A DNA stretch of 64,000 nt from Polystyrenella longa (GCF_007750395.1 NZ_CP036281.1:4177001-4241000), one strand, 5' to 3'; positions 37,680-47,719 are shown, counted from the first letter of the stretch. Notes: generated by a model not told the origin, from the letters alone. Program-made: numbers and translations.

Positions 37680-38726
37680 TCAGGCGGGCTTCGCCGGTTC
37701 TCGAACGATGACTGGTTTCGGACAGCAATTCAGTGGGCAGACATCATGGTTGGCAGGAAATTGACCGATGGCTCTTTTTTCTTCTCGATCCGAAATGCGT
37801 TCTTCAATCAGATCTACCCAGCAGCGAATCATCTCGGGATGCGTGCCGACTGTTTCGGCTCGTTCCATCTGCATGCCCAGCTTTTCGCACAACTCTTTGG
37901 CTTCGATGTCCAGATCGAACATGACCTCCATATGGTCCGATAGAAAGCCGACGGGATAGATGACAACATTGTTCACACCCTGCCTGTGTAGTTCTTCAAG
38001 GTGCTCAAGCACATCGGGTTCCAACCACGGATCTTGCGGTCGACCGCTGCGACTCTGGTAAACCAAATCCTGACGATCGTGCGGCCAATCAAGCTGTTCG
38101 CAAACAAGACGGCAAGTTTCCTGCAGCTGTTTTTCGTAATCAGACGTACTCGACATGGAGAAGGGAATGCTGTGAGCAGTGAAAACCAAACGAATTTCTT
38201 CGCGATCCGTCCCCTTGCTGGTCAATTGCTCAATAGCTGAGGCCACGCGATCGCAGCTTGCATTAATAAACTGCGGGTGATTGTAAAATACGCGTAATTT
38301 ATCAACCTGAGGCGCGTTCTCTCCGACCAGTTCTTGAGCGTCTTGAATATTTTCGCGGTACTGGCGACAACCGGAGTAAGAGCTGCAGCTGGAAAGCACG
38401 ATCGAGAGTACCCGTTCGATACCGTCTGCCTTCATTTGTTCCATGGTGTCGGTCAACAGGGGATGCCAGTTTCGATTGCCCCAATAGACTGGAAGATCAA
38501 TTCCGGAATTTTGGAGGGCCGGTTTCAGCGCGGCGAGCAGTTGGCGGCAGTGCTCGTTAATCGGGCTCACTCCATCGAAATGGTAATAATGCTCGGCCAC
38601 TTCCAACATCCGTTCCCGGGGAACCCGTTTGCCGCGGAGGACGTTTTCCAGGAAGGGAAGGACGTCCTCCCGTTTTTCGGGTCCGCCGAAACCGACCAGT
38701 AGTAATGCCTGATAATCTGTGGTCAC
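37680..38726 (-). CDS. hemH: ferrochelatase, probably coproporphyrin type
   Basis: Inserts Fe2+ into a porphyrin, the last or second-to-last step of haem synthesis. The metal-binding His lies in VFTAHSIPFSM (about residue 185), the form seen in coproporphyrin ferrochelatases (CpfC) of Gram-positive bacteria rather than the protoporphyrin enzyme motif. The segment SSCSSYSGCRQYREN contains a Cys at the place of an internal iron-sulfur ligand in actinobacterial enzymes, and the C-terminus has CPLNCCP (about residues 327-333). Together these four cysteines could bind a [2Fe-2S] cluster. It is a 348-residue soluble protein of normal length. No other haem gene is adjacent. Confidence 0.93.
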   Translation of the reverse strand: MTTDYQALLLVGFGGPEKREDVLPFLENVLRGKRVPRERMLEVAEHYYHFDGVSPINEHCRQLLAALKPALQNSGIDLPVYWGNRNWHPLLTDTMEQMKADGIERVLSIVLSSCSSYSGCRQYRENIQDAQELVGENAPQVDKLRVFYNHPQFINASCDRVASAIEQLTSKGTDREEIRLVFTAHSIPFSMSSTSDYEKQLQETCRLVCEQLDWPHDRQDLVYQSRSGRPQDPWLEPDVLEHLEELHRQGVNNVVIYPVGFLSDHMEVMFDLDIEAKELCEKLGMQMERAETVGTHPEMIRCWVDLIEERISDREEKRAIGQFPANHDVCPLNCCPKPVIVREPAKPA

Positions 38727-39089
38727 CTGTTATGCCTGCCTCTCGATGCTGGTTTTCATCCGGTATGCGGGTAATCGCCCCTTCCAGGAGGCCATTTCAT
38801 CCTGGTGGCGAATCATTATTTACGTCCTAACTCGTGGTTATCTCTGATTTTAGTCTTCTGTAGTGGTCCGGCAACAGACTGATCCCAGTTTTTCCTGACC
38901 TCACTCGTGAACGTATATCTGATTTCAAAGTGGCGTGTTTGGCGCATTTCGAATTGAGAGTCGAATCCCCACACTCTAAAATCCAATTAGGAAGCATGCT
39001 ATCATTCGACCGGATGGTTTGCTGCACGCCGAGTTGCTATTACACCAATGTTATACACATTCATGTTTTACAGAGAATAGATAGATACT
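38727..39089. other. divergent intergenic region
   Basis: About 360 bases between divergent hemH and the amidohydrolase gene. A weak 6-bp inverted repeat (CCAGGA/TCCTGG near 38785) is present, without an obvious role. No gene seen. Confidence 0.4.
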
Positions 39090-40604
39090 ATGTGGGTACG
39101 CAAATGGGAACGTGATCAGGCGATGGGAGTCGATTCTCCTGTCCCGACACAAGCAGTTTCCAATGAAGAATTTCTCCCCCGACCGCAGAACGCTCAGCAG
39201 AAGTCCTGGGAAAAAAGAATCGGCGAAATTGCCGAAGAAAAATCGCGGCGAGTCGGTCTTTCGCGGCGTGACTTCATGCGGAGCAGTATGGGGTTGGCCA
39301 CTGCTTTCTTGGCGGCCAACGAAGTCTTCGGTCCGTATTGGCAAGTGGATGCAGCAGAGACAGAAGATGCTGCGTTAACTGCCGAGAAACATCCCGAACA
39401 TGAGTACTTCATCTTTGATGTGCAAACGCACTTCACAGACGGATTCACCTTTCCCTTCCGGGGTGCCGAGTTCTTGAAAAACATCGGTGTCACGCTCGAT
39501 AACGACGCTGACGCTTACAGCTTTCAGAATTTCGTCAAAGAGATCTTCCTGGACAGTGAAACAGACATGGCCGTGATCTCGGGAGTCCCGGGTAAAGAAG
39601 ATCAACGCGCCGACGATGGAAAGGTTCTGGAAGGACGTGCCCGAGGCGGAGGATATCTTCCCAGCTGGCTCATGGCCGAACGACGTAATGAACTGAACGA
39701 GCTGGCGAAATCGCAACGGGTTTTCAGCCAGGGCAACTGTGCTCCGAACCACTACTGGGACCAGAAAACGAAAACTCAGGATCAGACAGCCTTGTTCGAG
39801 CAGATTGAACGGGAAATTAAAAACTACAAGATCGACAGTTGGAAATGGTACTGCCACACCGACCCCGGCCGGTCGGGCGATGGCTTTCGGATGGATGACG
39901 AAAAGCTCACTTACCCGTTCTACGAGAAATCGCGGGACCTGGGGCTGAAGACTTTTAGTATTCATAAAGGTTATGCTGCCCAATCGAAAACCCTTGGACA
40001 TTACGCGCACCCGGGTGATATCGAAAAAGCGGCTCTCGATTTTCCGGACCTGAATTTTATCTGCTATCACAGCGCGATCAAACATGGACCAAGTGAGCCT
40101 GCCTTCCACGAACCGGAGTTCTTCAACCCGGAAACGGGCGACTTCGCCTGGCATGCGGACTTGATGAAAATCAAAGAGCGAAATCCACAGATGGATAACG
40201 TTTACGTCGAGATCGGGTCTGCCTTTTCGACATTGTTGGTGACTCATCCCGTCATGTGTCAGCATTTGATTGGACGAAACATTAAAATGTACGGCGTGGA
40301 TCGAGTCCTCTGGGGTACGGACTGCCTCTGGTGGGGTTCTCCTCAATGGTTAATTGATGCCTTCAAACGGTTCCAGATCACAGATGAACTTTGTGAGAAG
40401 TTTGGCTACACGAAATTAACCCGTGAAGACAAAGCTAAAATCTTTGGTTTGAACGGAGCCAAACTGTACGGCTTCGAGCCCCCTGCGAATCGACTGCAAT
40501 TGCCGGAGGACACACTTGATCGCCTCAAGACTGTCTATCGGGGCGAAGGTGGCCATCGTGAGAACAACGCCTATGGTTGGGTGCGAGAGGAGAAAAAAGC
40601 ATGA
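39090..40604 (+). CDS. Tat-dependent amidohydrolase-family protein
   Basis: The 504-residue protein has a twin-arginine motif ([19 protein letters not shown]) starting near residue 59, after an unusually long, charged leader. No later in-frame start would place the motif at the N-terminus. The rest has the metal-dependent amidohydrolase barrel of PF04909 type: [10 protein letters not shown] near residue 110 (metal-binding His), WYCHTDPG, a His in CYHSAIKHG, and [13 protein letters not shown] near 410. The substrate is unknown. A small acidic protein starts by ATGA overlap at the end of this gene, so the two are coupled. A short hydrolase-like TIM barrel in the extracytoplasmic space is usual for planctomycetes. 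Confidence 0.85.
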   Translation: MWVRKWERDQAMGVDSPVPTQAVSNEEFLPRPQNAQQKSWEKRIGEIAEEKSRRVGLSRRDFMRSSMGLATAFLAANEVFGPYWQVDAAETEDAALTAEKHPEHEYFIFDVQTHFTDGFTFPFRGAEFLKNIGVTLDNDADAYSFQNFVKEIFLDSETDMAVISGVPGKEDQRADDGKVLEGRARGGGYLPSWLMAERRNELNELAKSQRVFSQGNCAPNHYWDQKTKTQDQTALFEQIEREIKNYKIDSWKWYCHTDPGRSGDGFRMDDEKLTYPFYEKSRDLGLKTFSIHKGYAAQSKTLGHYAHPGDIEKAALDFPDLNFICYHSAIKHGPSEPAFHEPEFFNPETGDFAWHADLMKIKERNPQMDNVYVEIGSAFSTLLVTHPVMCQHLIGRNIKMYGVDRVLWGTDCLWWGSPQWLIDAFKRFQITDELCEKFGYTKLTREDKAKIFGLNGAKLYGFEPPANRLQLPEDTLDRLKTVYRGEGGHRENNAYGWVREEKKA

Positions 40605-40903
40605 CCGGTAGTGAATACGCCTCTCCTGACGATAACGATCAGTTCGAGCAGCTTCCTGCAGAGCTCTCCATGGACGAAACGGATATCAACCTAAGGGCAT
40701 ATTTGTCTCGACTCACGGATGATCATTTGCAACAATATCAGCCTGACTGGAGTGATAAGAAGGTGATCGAGTGGGACGGAAACTTCCGGAACAATGGTAA
40801 CCTGATGCTCGTCTGCTGCGAACGCGATGTCGATGTATCTGAGTTCCGTCGGGTTCTCGAAGAACATATCCAGTTTCGTACACTTTCCAACCCTGCGAAA
40901 TAA
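40601..40903 (+). CDS. small hypothetical protein coupled to the amidohydrolase
   Basis: The ATG at 40601 overlaps the amidohydrolase stop (ATGA) and is preceded by an AGGAG about 10 bases upstream. The 100-residue product is acidic, soluble and unrecognised. It contains [13 protein letters not shown] and [19 protein letters not shown], suggesting a small alpha/beta domain. An in-frame ATG at 40577 would overlap the amidohydrolase further and is not preferred. The strict translational coupling implies a stoichiometric or regulatory link with the amidohydrolase, but the amidohydrolase is exported and this protein has no signal, so the physical link is unclear. Confidence 0.75.
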   Translation: MTGSEYASPDDNDQFEQLPAELSMDETDINLRAYLSRLTDDHLQQYQPDWSDKKVIEWDGNFRNNGNLMLVCCERDVDVSEFRRVLEEHIQFRTLSNPAK

Positions 40904-40984
40904 ATAGGAATGGAAGTTCAGCAACCTTCATTCAGTAAAACATTCCAGACAAGTTAAAAAACATTTCCAACCAAGGGTACATCA

Positions 40985-42841
40985 ATGATTTTCAGCTGTT
41001 TGAAATCTGAAGAACTATCGCACTCCGTTCGAATGCTCACCCACAGGTTCGTCCTCCTTGGGCTGTTGGTCATGTTTTGCTTGCCTCAAAGTGCACGCGC
41101 CGAAGAATTGAAACCACCCGCAATCGGTGCCCAGGTTCCTGATGTTCCTCTCGTCGACATCTATCGGCGAGAACGGACTCTAAGTGACAGCCAAGGTAAA
41201 CAGGCGATTGTACTTGCCGTCTTGGGAGTCGATTGTCCATTAGCTAATTTATATATTCCACGTCTGAATGAAATGCATGCTGAGTACGCCTCCAAGGGGG
41301 TGCAGTTCGCAGTGATTAACTCTAACCCGCAAGATACGATGGTGCAGGTCGCCGCGCATGCGCTGGAAACGAAGATGACTTTCCCTGTCCTCAAGGACTT
41401 CGAACAGAAGGCGTTGAATGCACTGGGTGCCAAACGGACCCCTGAAGTTTTCCTTCTCGATGGGGATTTTAAGATTCGTTATCACGGGCGTATCGATGAT
41501 CAGTTCACAATTTCACATCGACGGCCAGAACCACAACGTCTCGACCTGAAAATCGCAATCGATGAGTTACTGGCGGGGGACGAGATCACCGTAACAGAAA
41601 CTAATCCTCATGGTTGCCTGATACCCCGATGGGAAGATCAGTTGCCTCGGGAGGAAATTACTTACGCATCGCACATCGCCAAGTTATTTGACAATAAATG
41701 TTACCGCTGCCATCGCGAAGGGCAGGTTGGCCCGTTTGCACTGGAGGATTATCGCGACGCCAAAACCTGGGCGGAACCGATCTATGAAGCGGTTGTCGAA
41801 CAACGCATGCCTCCCTGGCACGCCGAAGATGGTATTCATTCCTTTCTTAACAATCGCAGTTTGACTCAGACCGAGATTGAACAGGTTGTCAAATGGGTCA
41901 AAGCCGACTGTCCGTCCGGAAACCTTGAACAGGTCCCGGAGAAACCAGTAGTTGACGACGAGTGGTCGATTGGAATACCTGATCTGGTCATCGAGATGCC
42001 TCGCGAAGAGCAAGTTCCTTCAACGGGCGTGGTTCCCTATCGTTACCAGACAGCGGAACTTTCGTTTGATGAAGATGTCTGGGTTCAAGCGGCAGAAGCG
42101 CGACCGGGAACAACGGAAGTCGTCCATCACATTCTGGCGTATATCAACACTCCGCGCCGAGATGGTGAAGGAAACGTAAAAAAAGGATTCGACTTTTTTG
42201 GTCGCGATGGCAGTGTGGGACTGCTGGTTGGTTGGGCTCCCGGCGATATGCCTCAGATTTATCCAGAAGGGTATGCGAGAAAAATTCCGAAAGGTTCGCA
42301 GATCGTTTTTGAACTACATTACACTCCAGACGGAGTCGCCCGAACGGACCGTTCTTCAGTCGCAATCAAATTCACGAAAGAACCGCCACAGCATGAAATC
42401 CGTACCAATTTCATGGCTCAAACCAAGATCGAGATTCCGGCACACCGCTTCCGCCATCAGGATTCTCAATCATTCACCTTCCGAAAAGAGGCCCGCATTA
42501 TTAGCCTGATGCCACACATGCACTGGCGAGGTTTGAGTGCGGATTATTTCCTGGAATACCCGGATGGAACTAAAAAAGAAGTGATGTCTGTCCCCTATTA
42601 CGACTTCAACTGGCAAAGCATCTATCGGTTTGAAAATCCGCTGGAGGTTCCTCCAGGTACCAAGCTGACAGTCGTCGGTACCTGGGACAACACCGCCGAT
42701 AACCCGAACAATCCGGATCCGTCGAAGACTGTCTATTGGGGGCAACAAACGTGGGAAGAAATGCTCGCCGGATGGGTCGATTATGTATATGTCGATTCTG
42801 ATGCCGTAAAGACATCTGCTGTCGAAAAGCCGACAGAGTAA
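40985..42841 (+). CDS. exported redoxin / c-type haem / copper monooxygenase-like protein
   Basis: The product (618 residues, or 602 from the ATG at 41033) begins with a signal peptide ending near LPQSARAEE. Domain 1 (about residues 45-195) is thioredoxin/peroxiredoxin-like, with a single Cys in VDCPLANLY and KRTPEVFLLDG. Domain 2 carries a haem c site CYRCH (Cys 239, Cys 242, His 243) followed by MPPWHAEDG, where the Met or His could be the second ligand. Domain 3 resembles the copper type II ascorbate-dependent monooxygenase fold: VVHHILAYI, FELHYTPDG and LMPHMHWRG supply likely copper ligands. The architecture recurs in planctomycetes, and the reaction is unknown. The gene is monocistronic, convergent with the esterase. 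Confidence 0.9.
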   Translation: MIFSCLKSEELSHSVRMLTHRFVLLGLLVMFCLPQSARAEELKPPAIGAQVPDVPLVDIYRRERTLSDSQGKQAIVLAVLGVDCPLANLYIPRLNEMHAEYASKGVQFAVINSNPQDTMVQVAAHALETKMTFPVLKDFEQKALNALGAKRTPEVFLLDGDFKIRYHGRIDDQFTISHRRPEPQRLDLKIAIDELLAGDEITVTETNPHGCLIPRWEDQLPREEITYASHIAKLFDNKCYRCHREGQVGPFALEDYRDAKTWAEPIYEAVVEQRMPPWHAEDGIHSFLNNRSLTQTEIEQVVKWVKADCPSGNLEQVPEKPVVDDEWSIGIPDLVIEMPREEQVPSTGVVPYRYQTAELSFDEDVWVQAAEARPGTTEVVHHILAYINTPRRDGEGNVKKGFDFFGRDGSVGLLVGWAPGDMPQIYPEGYARKIPKGSQIVFELHYTPDGVARTDRSSVAIKFTKEPPQHEIRTNFMAQTKIEIPAHRFRHQDSQSFTFRKEARIISLMPHMHWRGLSADYFLEYPDGTKKEVMSVPYYDFNWQSIYRFENPLEVPPGTKLTVVGTWDNTADNPNNPDPSKTVYWGQQTWEEMLAGWVDYVYVDSDAVKTSAVEKPTE

Positions 42842-42892
42842 AGGCATCGCGCGAACGGAACAGTGGGGATTTCCACCGCGATACTGGACCTA

Positions 42893-43894
42893 TTATTCCG
42901 TTGGTAAATGCGCTTTGATCCAGTCGACAGCATGAGGCACATAGTCGAGCGGTAGCTTATGGCCCGACTCGAAGAATTGTAGTTGATGATGCTCACCCGT
43001 CATCAAGTTCTTTAACGCGATCGCGTTCGCTTCAGGACATAGCGGGTCGGTTTTTCCCATCAGCATCAGGAAAGGCCGACTTTCCAATGCAGGCACAAAG
43101 TTTTCGGGAGCGATGTAAGTAACTCCATAGTTACTCGATGCCGGAACGACACAGCAGACGGAGGCTTTGATTCGCTCGTCCGCGCCCATCAGCATGAAAG
43201 AGTGCGTTCCCCCCATACTGTAACCTACCAGCCCGATACGGTCTGGATCAATTTCTTCGCGCTGTTGCAGATAGTCGAGCGCCCGCCGATAGTCGCGTAC
43301 CGTTTGCACGTAGATCTCACTCAGCGCAAAATAATTCTGTCGAGCTTCACCCTCGGGAGGGGCGTAAACATTCACAGGGGCATAATCATTGACTGCAATC
43401 CGGTCTCCGTGCGCTTGTGCATCCATTGCAAAGACTGCGTACCCGGAATCGAGAAGTGCTTGCCTTACGTTGCCGCCACTGAGATAACCTCCCTCTTTCC
43501 ACCAACTCTCTTTGGAACCAGACCAACCGTGTAACAGCAGGACCAAGGGAACTTTACCTACTGCCTGCGTTGGTATTTCCAGATAGGACGAACACCAGAA
43601 ACCCTGTGTTCCCCGAAAGACAATTTTCTCTTTGACCGTGCCAAGCTTCTGGTCCTCCTGCCTCGCCACCGTTCGGGCATCCAATGGAATTTTTGCATCG
43701 TAGTCCAGGAATTCGAGGCAGAGTTGATGCACTTCGGGGGAAGGGAGCGATAACCTGACTTCTTCTTCCGCAGCGAGGGTCCCTTTCCAAGCGAGAGGAT
43801 TGCACACAGCTACGAGAATCAGGACAATAGCCCAGACAGACCATTCGTTTTGAGAGACAATTGAACGGGCTGATTTCCAAAGAGAGAAGGACAT
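42893..43894 (-). CDS. exported alpha/beta-hydrolase (esterase-like)
   Basis: The 333-residue protein has an N-terminal anchor or signal peptide (WAIVLILVAVCNPLAWKGTLAAEE). An alpha/beta-hydrolase follows, with oxyanion loop LLLHGWSGSKESWW, nucleophile GYSMGGTHSFM (Ser near residue 227), acid in MGKTDPLCPE and His in ESGHKLPLD, so the triad is intact. The fold is closest to the dienelactone-hydrolase/acetyl-xylan-esterase branch. The substrate is probably an ester or acylated sugar, but this is inferred. It converges on the redoxin/haem gene across 51 bases and is otherwise isolated. Confidence 0.86.
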   Translation of the reverse strand: MSFSLWKSARSIVSQNEWSVWAIVLILVAVCNPLAWKGTLAAEEEVRLSLPSPEVHQLCLEFLDYDAKIPLDARTVARQEDQKLGTVKEKIVFRGTQGFWCSSYLEIPTQAVGKVPLVLLLHGWSGSKESWWKEGGYLSGGNVRQALLDSGYAVFAMDAQAHGDRIAVNDYAPVNVYAPPEGEARQNYFALSEIYVQTVRDYRRALDYLQQREEIDPDRIGLVGYSMGGTHSFMLMGADERIKASVCCVVPASSNYGVTYIAPENFVPALESRPFLMLMGKTDPLCPEANAIALKNLMTGEHHQLQFFESGHKLPLDYVPHAVDWIKAHLPTE

Positions 43895-44047
43895 TAGCGA
43901 ACTTCATTTATTCTGGAGTGTGACGGGCAGTACGAATTAACAAGCCGTACAGAAAAATGGGCTTAACAGAACAACAAGTCGTGGCAGAGACAGAATTCCT
44001 GTTACCATCGTAATCAGGTTTCCATCGTACACTGACGGACGGACGAT

Positions 44048-44797
44048 ATGCTACAGTTGACAGAGCTTACGAAGACATTCACGCGACCGGGCGAATCGGA
44101 TCTGGTCGCGGTCAATAAACTGTCGTTCGAAGTCGCAGCAGGCGAAGTCTATGGATTGCTCGGTCCCAACGGAGCAGGTAAGACGACCACCTTGCGAATG
44201 GTTCTTGGATTACTGAAACCGACTTCCGGAGACGCCTGTGTTGAAGGTCATTCCGCCACCACGGACCCGGAAGAAGTGAAACGACAGATCGGCCTCGTCT
44301 CCGCCAGTGCCGGGCTCTATCAGTGGTTGACCCCCCGGGAAATGCTCTATTTCTTCGCCGACCTGTACTCGGTTCCCCAAGAGCAGATCGAGGTGAAGCT
44401 TCAATCACTTGCCGACCTGCTCGACTTGCGCCGGTTTCTTGACCAACGAAGTTCGACCCTCAGCACAGGCCAGAAACAACGAGTTAATCTGGCACGAGCC
44501 TTGATTCATGATCCCCCCGTGATGTTGCTTGATGAACCGACACGAGGACTCGACATTGTCGGCACGAAAGTCATCTTCGATTATGTCGGTCACTTGCGAG
44601 ACATGGGAAAGACGGTCATCGTCTGCACGCATCGTCTTGACGAAGCGGAACGGATCTGTGATCGTTTCGGCCTGCTCTATTTTGGTCGGCTGAAATACGA
44701 AGGTACCATTCAAGCGCTTCGTGAGGAGACTGGAGAGAAATCGCTCGTCGATATGTTCCTTAAGCTGATGCAGGAAAAACAAACGATGACCGCCTGA
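44048..44797 (+). CDS. ABC transporter ATP-binding protein (NatA-like)
   Basis: A 249-residue ABC ATPase with Walker [16 protein letters not shown] (about residues 37-51), signature [17 protein letters not shown], Walker [13 protein letters not shown] and switch segment [14 protein letters not shown]. It resembles the NatA/CcmA branch of export ATPases and lacks the C-terminal extension typical of OppD/OppF. It ends 82 bases before an oligopeptide-type binding protein and two permeases on the same strand. It may therefore belong to that unit or may serve a permease elsewhere. Its usual ABC-2 partner is not in the neighbourhood. Confidence 0.92.
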   Translation: MLQLTELTKTFTRPGESDLVAVNKLSFEVAAGEVYGLLGPNGAGKTTTLRMVLGLLKPTSGDACVEGHSATTDPEEVKRQIGLVSASAGLYQWLTPREMLYFFADLYSVPQEQIEVKLQSLADLLDLRRFLDQRSSTLSTGQKQRVNLARALIHDPPVMLLDEPTRGLDIVGTKVIFDYVGHLRDMGKTVIVCTHRLDEAERICDRFGLLYFGRLKYEGTIQALREETGEKSLVDMFLKLMQEKQTMTA

Positions 44798-44878
44798 ACA
44801 TGACGACGGCGAATGAATTGGTTAGACTTAAATCACTACGCCCGCATCCAACTATTTTCGACAACGGAGTGATCGACG

Positions 44879-46699
44879 ATGAAATCAGGGATCTCGATTG
44901 GCTACTTCTGCCTAATCGTCATGCTGCCATTCCTCTGCACCGGCTGCCGACCCGGAGACGACGATCAGATTCCACTCACAGAGACGCTCCGCATTCCCAT
45001 GCCGACGGCGGGTCCCAAATCGCTCGATCCGGTGCAGGGAAGCACCGCCTATGAAAACATGGCGGCAAGCCAGGTTTACGAAACGCTCTTTCAGTACAAG
45101 TATCTGAAACGGCCCTTCGAGCTTGAGCCGCTCCTCCTCGTCGAAATGCCGGAAGTCTCTGAGGATGGGAAGGTCTATCATTTTGAGCTGAAACAGGGAG
45201 TCTTTTTTCATGATGACCCCTGCTTTCCCAATGGCAAAGGACGTGAAATCGTCGCGCAGGACGTGATCTATTCCTGGAAACGCATGGCTGATCAGTCACA
45301 GAATCCGAAAAGCTGGTGGCTATTTGAAAATACGATTGTCGGGTTTGACGAACTGCGGGAAGAACAGACGGCTCGGTTCAAGGCAGGTGAGCCTTTTCAA
45401 TACGACAAACCGATTGAGGGAATGAAAGTTCTGAACGACTACGAATTCAAGATCATCTTGAAAGAACCGGTGACGCGGTTTATCTGGATTCTCGCAATGT
45501 TCCAGACTTCGATCGTTCCGCAGGAAGCAGTCACCACTTACAAAGACCAGTTCAATCGACATCCCGTCGGCACCGGTCCGTACACGCTTGATCCCGATGA
45601 CTGGCGCACCAATCAGGGAATGACGTTCTACAAGAACCCGAATTATCACCTTTCGACCTATCCCGAAGAGCACATGCCCGAGGATGAGGCAGACGGGCTG
45701 ACGGCCGATGCGGGTGAAAGGCTTCCTCTGACGGACAAGTTGGAAATGTCTTTCTTCGTCGAAGTGCAACCGATGTGGCTGAAGTTCCAGACAGGCCAAC
45801 TCGATTTCATCACTGTGCCGCCGGACTATTTCAACAGGGCTTATTTCAAACGGAATCAGGAACTACGCCCCGATTACAAGGAAGCAGACATAACTTCCCA
45901 GAAGGTCTCTCTGCTTGATTTTGTATTTACCGGCTTCAACATGGAAGATGAAGTCCTGGGTGGATACACGCCCGAGAAGAAAGCTTTGCGTCAGGCAATC
46001 AGCCTGGCAATCGATTTAAATGAAATCAACAACGCGTTTTATCAGGGGACCAACACCGTCTACGACGGCCCGATCCCTCCCGGTATGGCGGGCTACCCGG
46101 AAGGGGGCGTCGTGTCTGGCAGTTTTCGAGGTAAAGATCTCAGCCGAGCCCGGGCTAAATTAGCGGAAGCAGGTTACCCGAATGGTAAGGGCTTACCTCC
46201 CATAGAATACTACGTCGGTAGGTCAGGTGTCAGCCAGGAACAATCAGAGTTACTGAAACGACAGTTGGCTCAGATTGGAATCAAGCTGAACGTGAACCTC
46301 GTTGATTTCGGAACGCTGATCGAGAATGTAAACAGTAAAAAAGCCCCTATGTTCAGTTTCGCCTGGGGCTCTGATTATCCCGATGCGGAAAATAATCTGG
46401 CTCTGTTTTACGGCCCCAATGAATCACCTGGAAGTAACCATTACAACTACAAGAATCCGGAATACGACGAGCTATACCGGGAGATACTCTCTCTGCCTCC
46501 CTCTCCGGAACGGACAGAAAAGTTTGTGTTGATGCGCGACATGCTTCTCGAAGATGTTCCCTACATTGGTTCCATGGCGCGGCCCCGCTTTTATCTGATT
46601 CATCCACGACTGGAGAATGTCAAAGCTACGGAAGTCTTCAGCAACTGGTACAAGTATCTCAATATCAATCCCGAGACACCCCGGCTTGTTATAGATTGA
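44879..46699 (+). CDS. oligopeptide/dipeptide ABC binding lipoprotein (OppA/DppA-like)
   Basis: The 606-residue extracytoplasmic solute-binding protein (SBP_bac_5 type) has a lipoprotein signal ending LCTGC (Cys at residue 23). Typical segments include VYETLFQYKYL, YHFELKQGVFFHDDP, and IFTYP-like beta-strands. The usual second-half features are present too: LRQAISLAIDLNEINNAFY and LAEAGYPNGKGLPPIEYYV. It should bind peptides or similar oligomers for the permeases that follow (66 and 73 bases apart). A leading CRPG linker and a long insert near residues 260-300 (EDEADGLTADAGERLP) are somewhat acidic. The gene is the first of three importer genes. Confidence 0.93.
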   Translation: MKSGISIGYFCLIVMLPFLCTGCRPGDDDQIPLTETLRIPMPTAGPKSLDPVQGSTAYENMAASQVYETLFQYKYLKRPFELEPLLLVEMPEVSEDGKVYHFELKQGVFFHDDPCFPNGKGREIVAQDVIYSWKRMADQSQNPKSWWLFENTIVGFDELREEQTARFKAGEPFQYDKPIEGMKVLNDYEFKIILKEPVTRFIWILAMFQTSIVPQEAVTTYKDQFNRHPVGTGPYTLDPDDWRTNQGMTFYKNPNYHLSTYPEEHMPEDEADGLTADAGERLPLTDKLEMSFFVEVQPMWLKFQTGQLDFITVPPDYFNRAYFKRNQELRPDYKEADITSQKVSLLDFVFTGFNMEDEVLGGYTPEKKALRQAISLAIDLNEINNAFYQGTNTVYDGPIPPGMAGYPEGGVVSGSFRGKDLSRARAKLAEAGYPNGKGLPPIEYYVGRSGVSQEQSELLKRQLAQIGIKLNVNLVDFGTLIENVNSKKAPMFSFAWGSDYPDAENNLALFYGPNESPGSNHYNYKNPEYDELYREILSLPPSPERTEKFVLMRDMLLEDVPYIGSMARPRFYLIHPRLENVKATEVFSNWYKYLNINPETPRLVID

Positions 46700-46765
46700 C
46701 GTCACCGTTCGACTTTCCTTCATCCATTCCCCCAACTCCCCCATAACGACTATTGAGGTTTCCCG

Positions 46766-47719
46766 ATGTGGAGTTATGTGATTCGCCGGATTTTTTACAA
46801 CATTCCGGTTTATCTGGCGGTCGTGTTATTTGTCATGCTCGCGTTACGAGTGAACGATCCCGTCACGAATTACCTCGGAAAGAATGCCTCCGAGCAGGAG
46901 ATAGAGACCCAACGACAATCGATGGGGTTGGATCGCCCGTTTTACGAACAGTACTTCAGTTTTCTAGGGGACCTGTTCACACTCAGCTTTGATGAAGAAA
47001 GCTGGGGGAACAAAGGGGTCAAGGTTTCGACCATTCTGTCGGACGCAATCGTCCCCAGTCTCTCGTTCACCATCCCCGCTCTGATTATCACTTCGTTAAT
47101 TTCCACCTGTGTGGGCCTGTTCTGTGCTAGTTTTCGCGGACGTTGGCCAGACCGTCTGGTGGCGATTACCGCCGTTCTGGGAATGAGTGTCAGCCTGCTG
47201 GTTTATACGATTCTGGGACAATACTTCGGTGCCTTCTGGCTCACGGTCGAGACCGGTTGGGATCTATTCGCCATCGGCGGATACGAACGGAGCCTGCAAG
47301 CCTGGCCTTACTACTGCCTGCTCCCCATTATCATCACCACCACGGTCGCTCTTGGTTATGACGCGCGGTTTTATCGGGCGGTGATGGTGGAAGAGACAAA
47401 TAAGAACTACATCACCACAGCACGAGCAAAAGGAGCATCGAAAACCCGCGTGATGTTTGGGCACCTGCTGAAAAATGCCATGATTCCCATCACCACTCAC
47501 ATCGCAGCGACCATTCCGTTTCTCATTACAGGGTCTCTGGTGATCGAACAATTCTTTACCATACCGGGGATGGGTCTGACATTAATCCAGGCGGTTCAAA
47601 ATAACGATTTCCCAATCGTACAGGCATTCACGGCAGTGTTGGCGGGCATTTATATCATCACTAATATTCTGACCGACGTCGTCTACGCCTGGCTCGATCC
47701 TCGTATCCGATTGACCTGA
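46766..47719 (+). CDS. oligopeptide-type ABC permease (DppB-like)
   Basis: The 317-residue membrane protein shows the DppB/OppB pattern: a first helix starting MWSYVIRRIFYNIPVYLAVV, an external loop, four or five more helices, and the coupling loop NYITTARAKGASKTRVMFGHLLKNA (the EAA-type motif that docks on the ATPase). Its C-terminus is IEQFFTIPGMGLTLIQAVQNND, the conserved end of this permease family. A typical proline-rich GMGL motif is intact. It is followed by DppC 73 bases downstream. The presence of a normal EAA loop implies that an Opp/Dpp-type ATPase is used, though none is in the window. Confidence 0.94.
   Translation: MWSYVIRRIFYNIPVYLAVVLFVMLALRVNDPVTNYLGKNASEQEIETQRQSMGLDRPFYEQYFSFLGDLFTLSFDEESWGNKGVKVSTILSDAIVPSLSFTIPALIITSLISTCVGLFCASFRGRWPDRLVAITAVLGMSVSLLVYTILGQYFGAFWLTVETGWDLFAIGGYERSLQAWPYYCLLPIIITTTVALGYDARFYRAVMVEETNKNYITTARAKGASKTRVMFGHLLKNAMIPITTHIAATIPFLITGSLVIEQFFTIPGMGLTLIQAVQNNDFPIVQAFTAVLAGIYIITNILTDVVYAWLDPRIRLT

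Noticed and set aside
39375-40346. 323-codon minus-strand ORF inside the amidohydrolase gene
   Set aside because: Antisense to a well-supported gene, with no recognisable features.
44800-45054. 84-codon ORF overlapping the binding protein start
   Set aside because: It overlaps a clear lipoprotein signal in another frame and has no pattern of its own.
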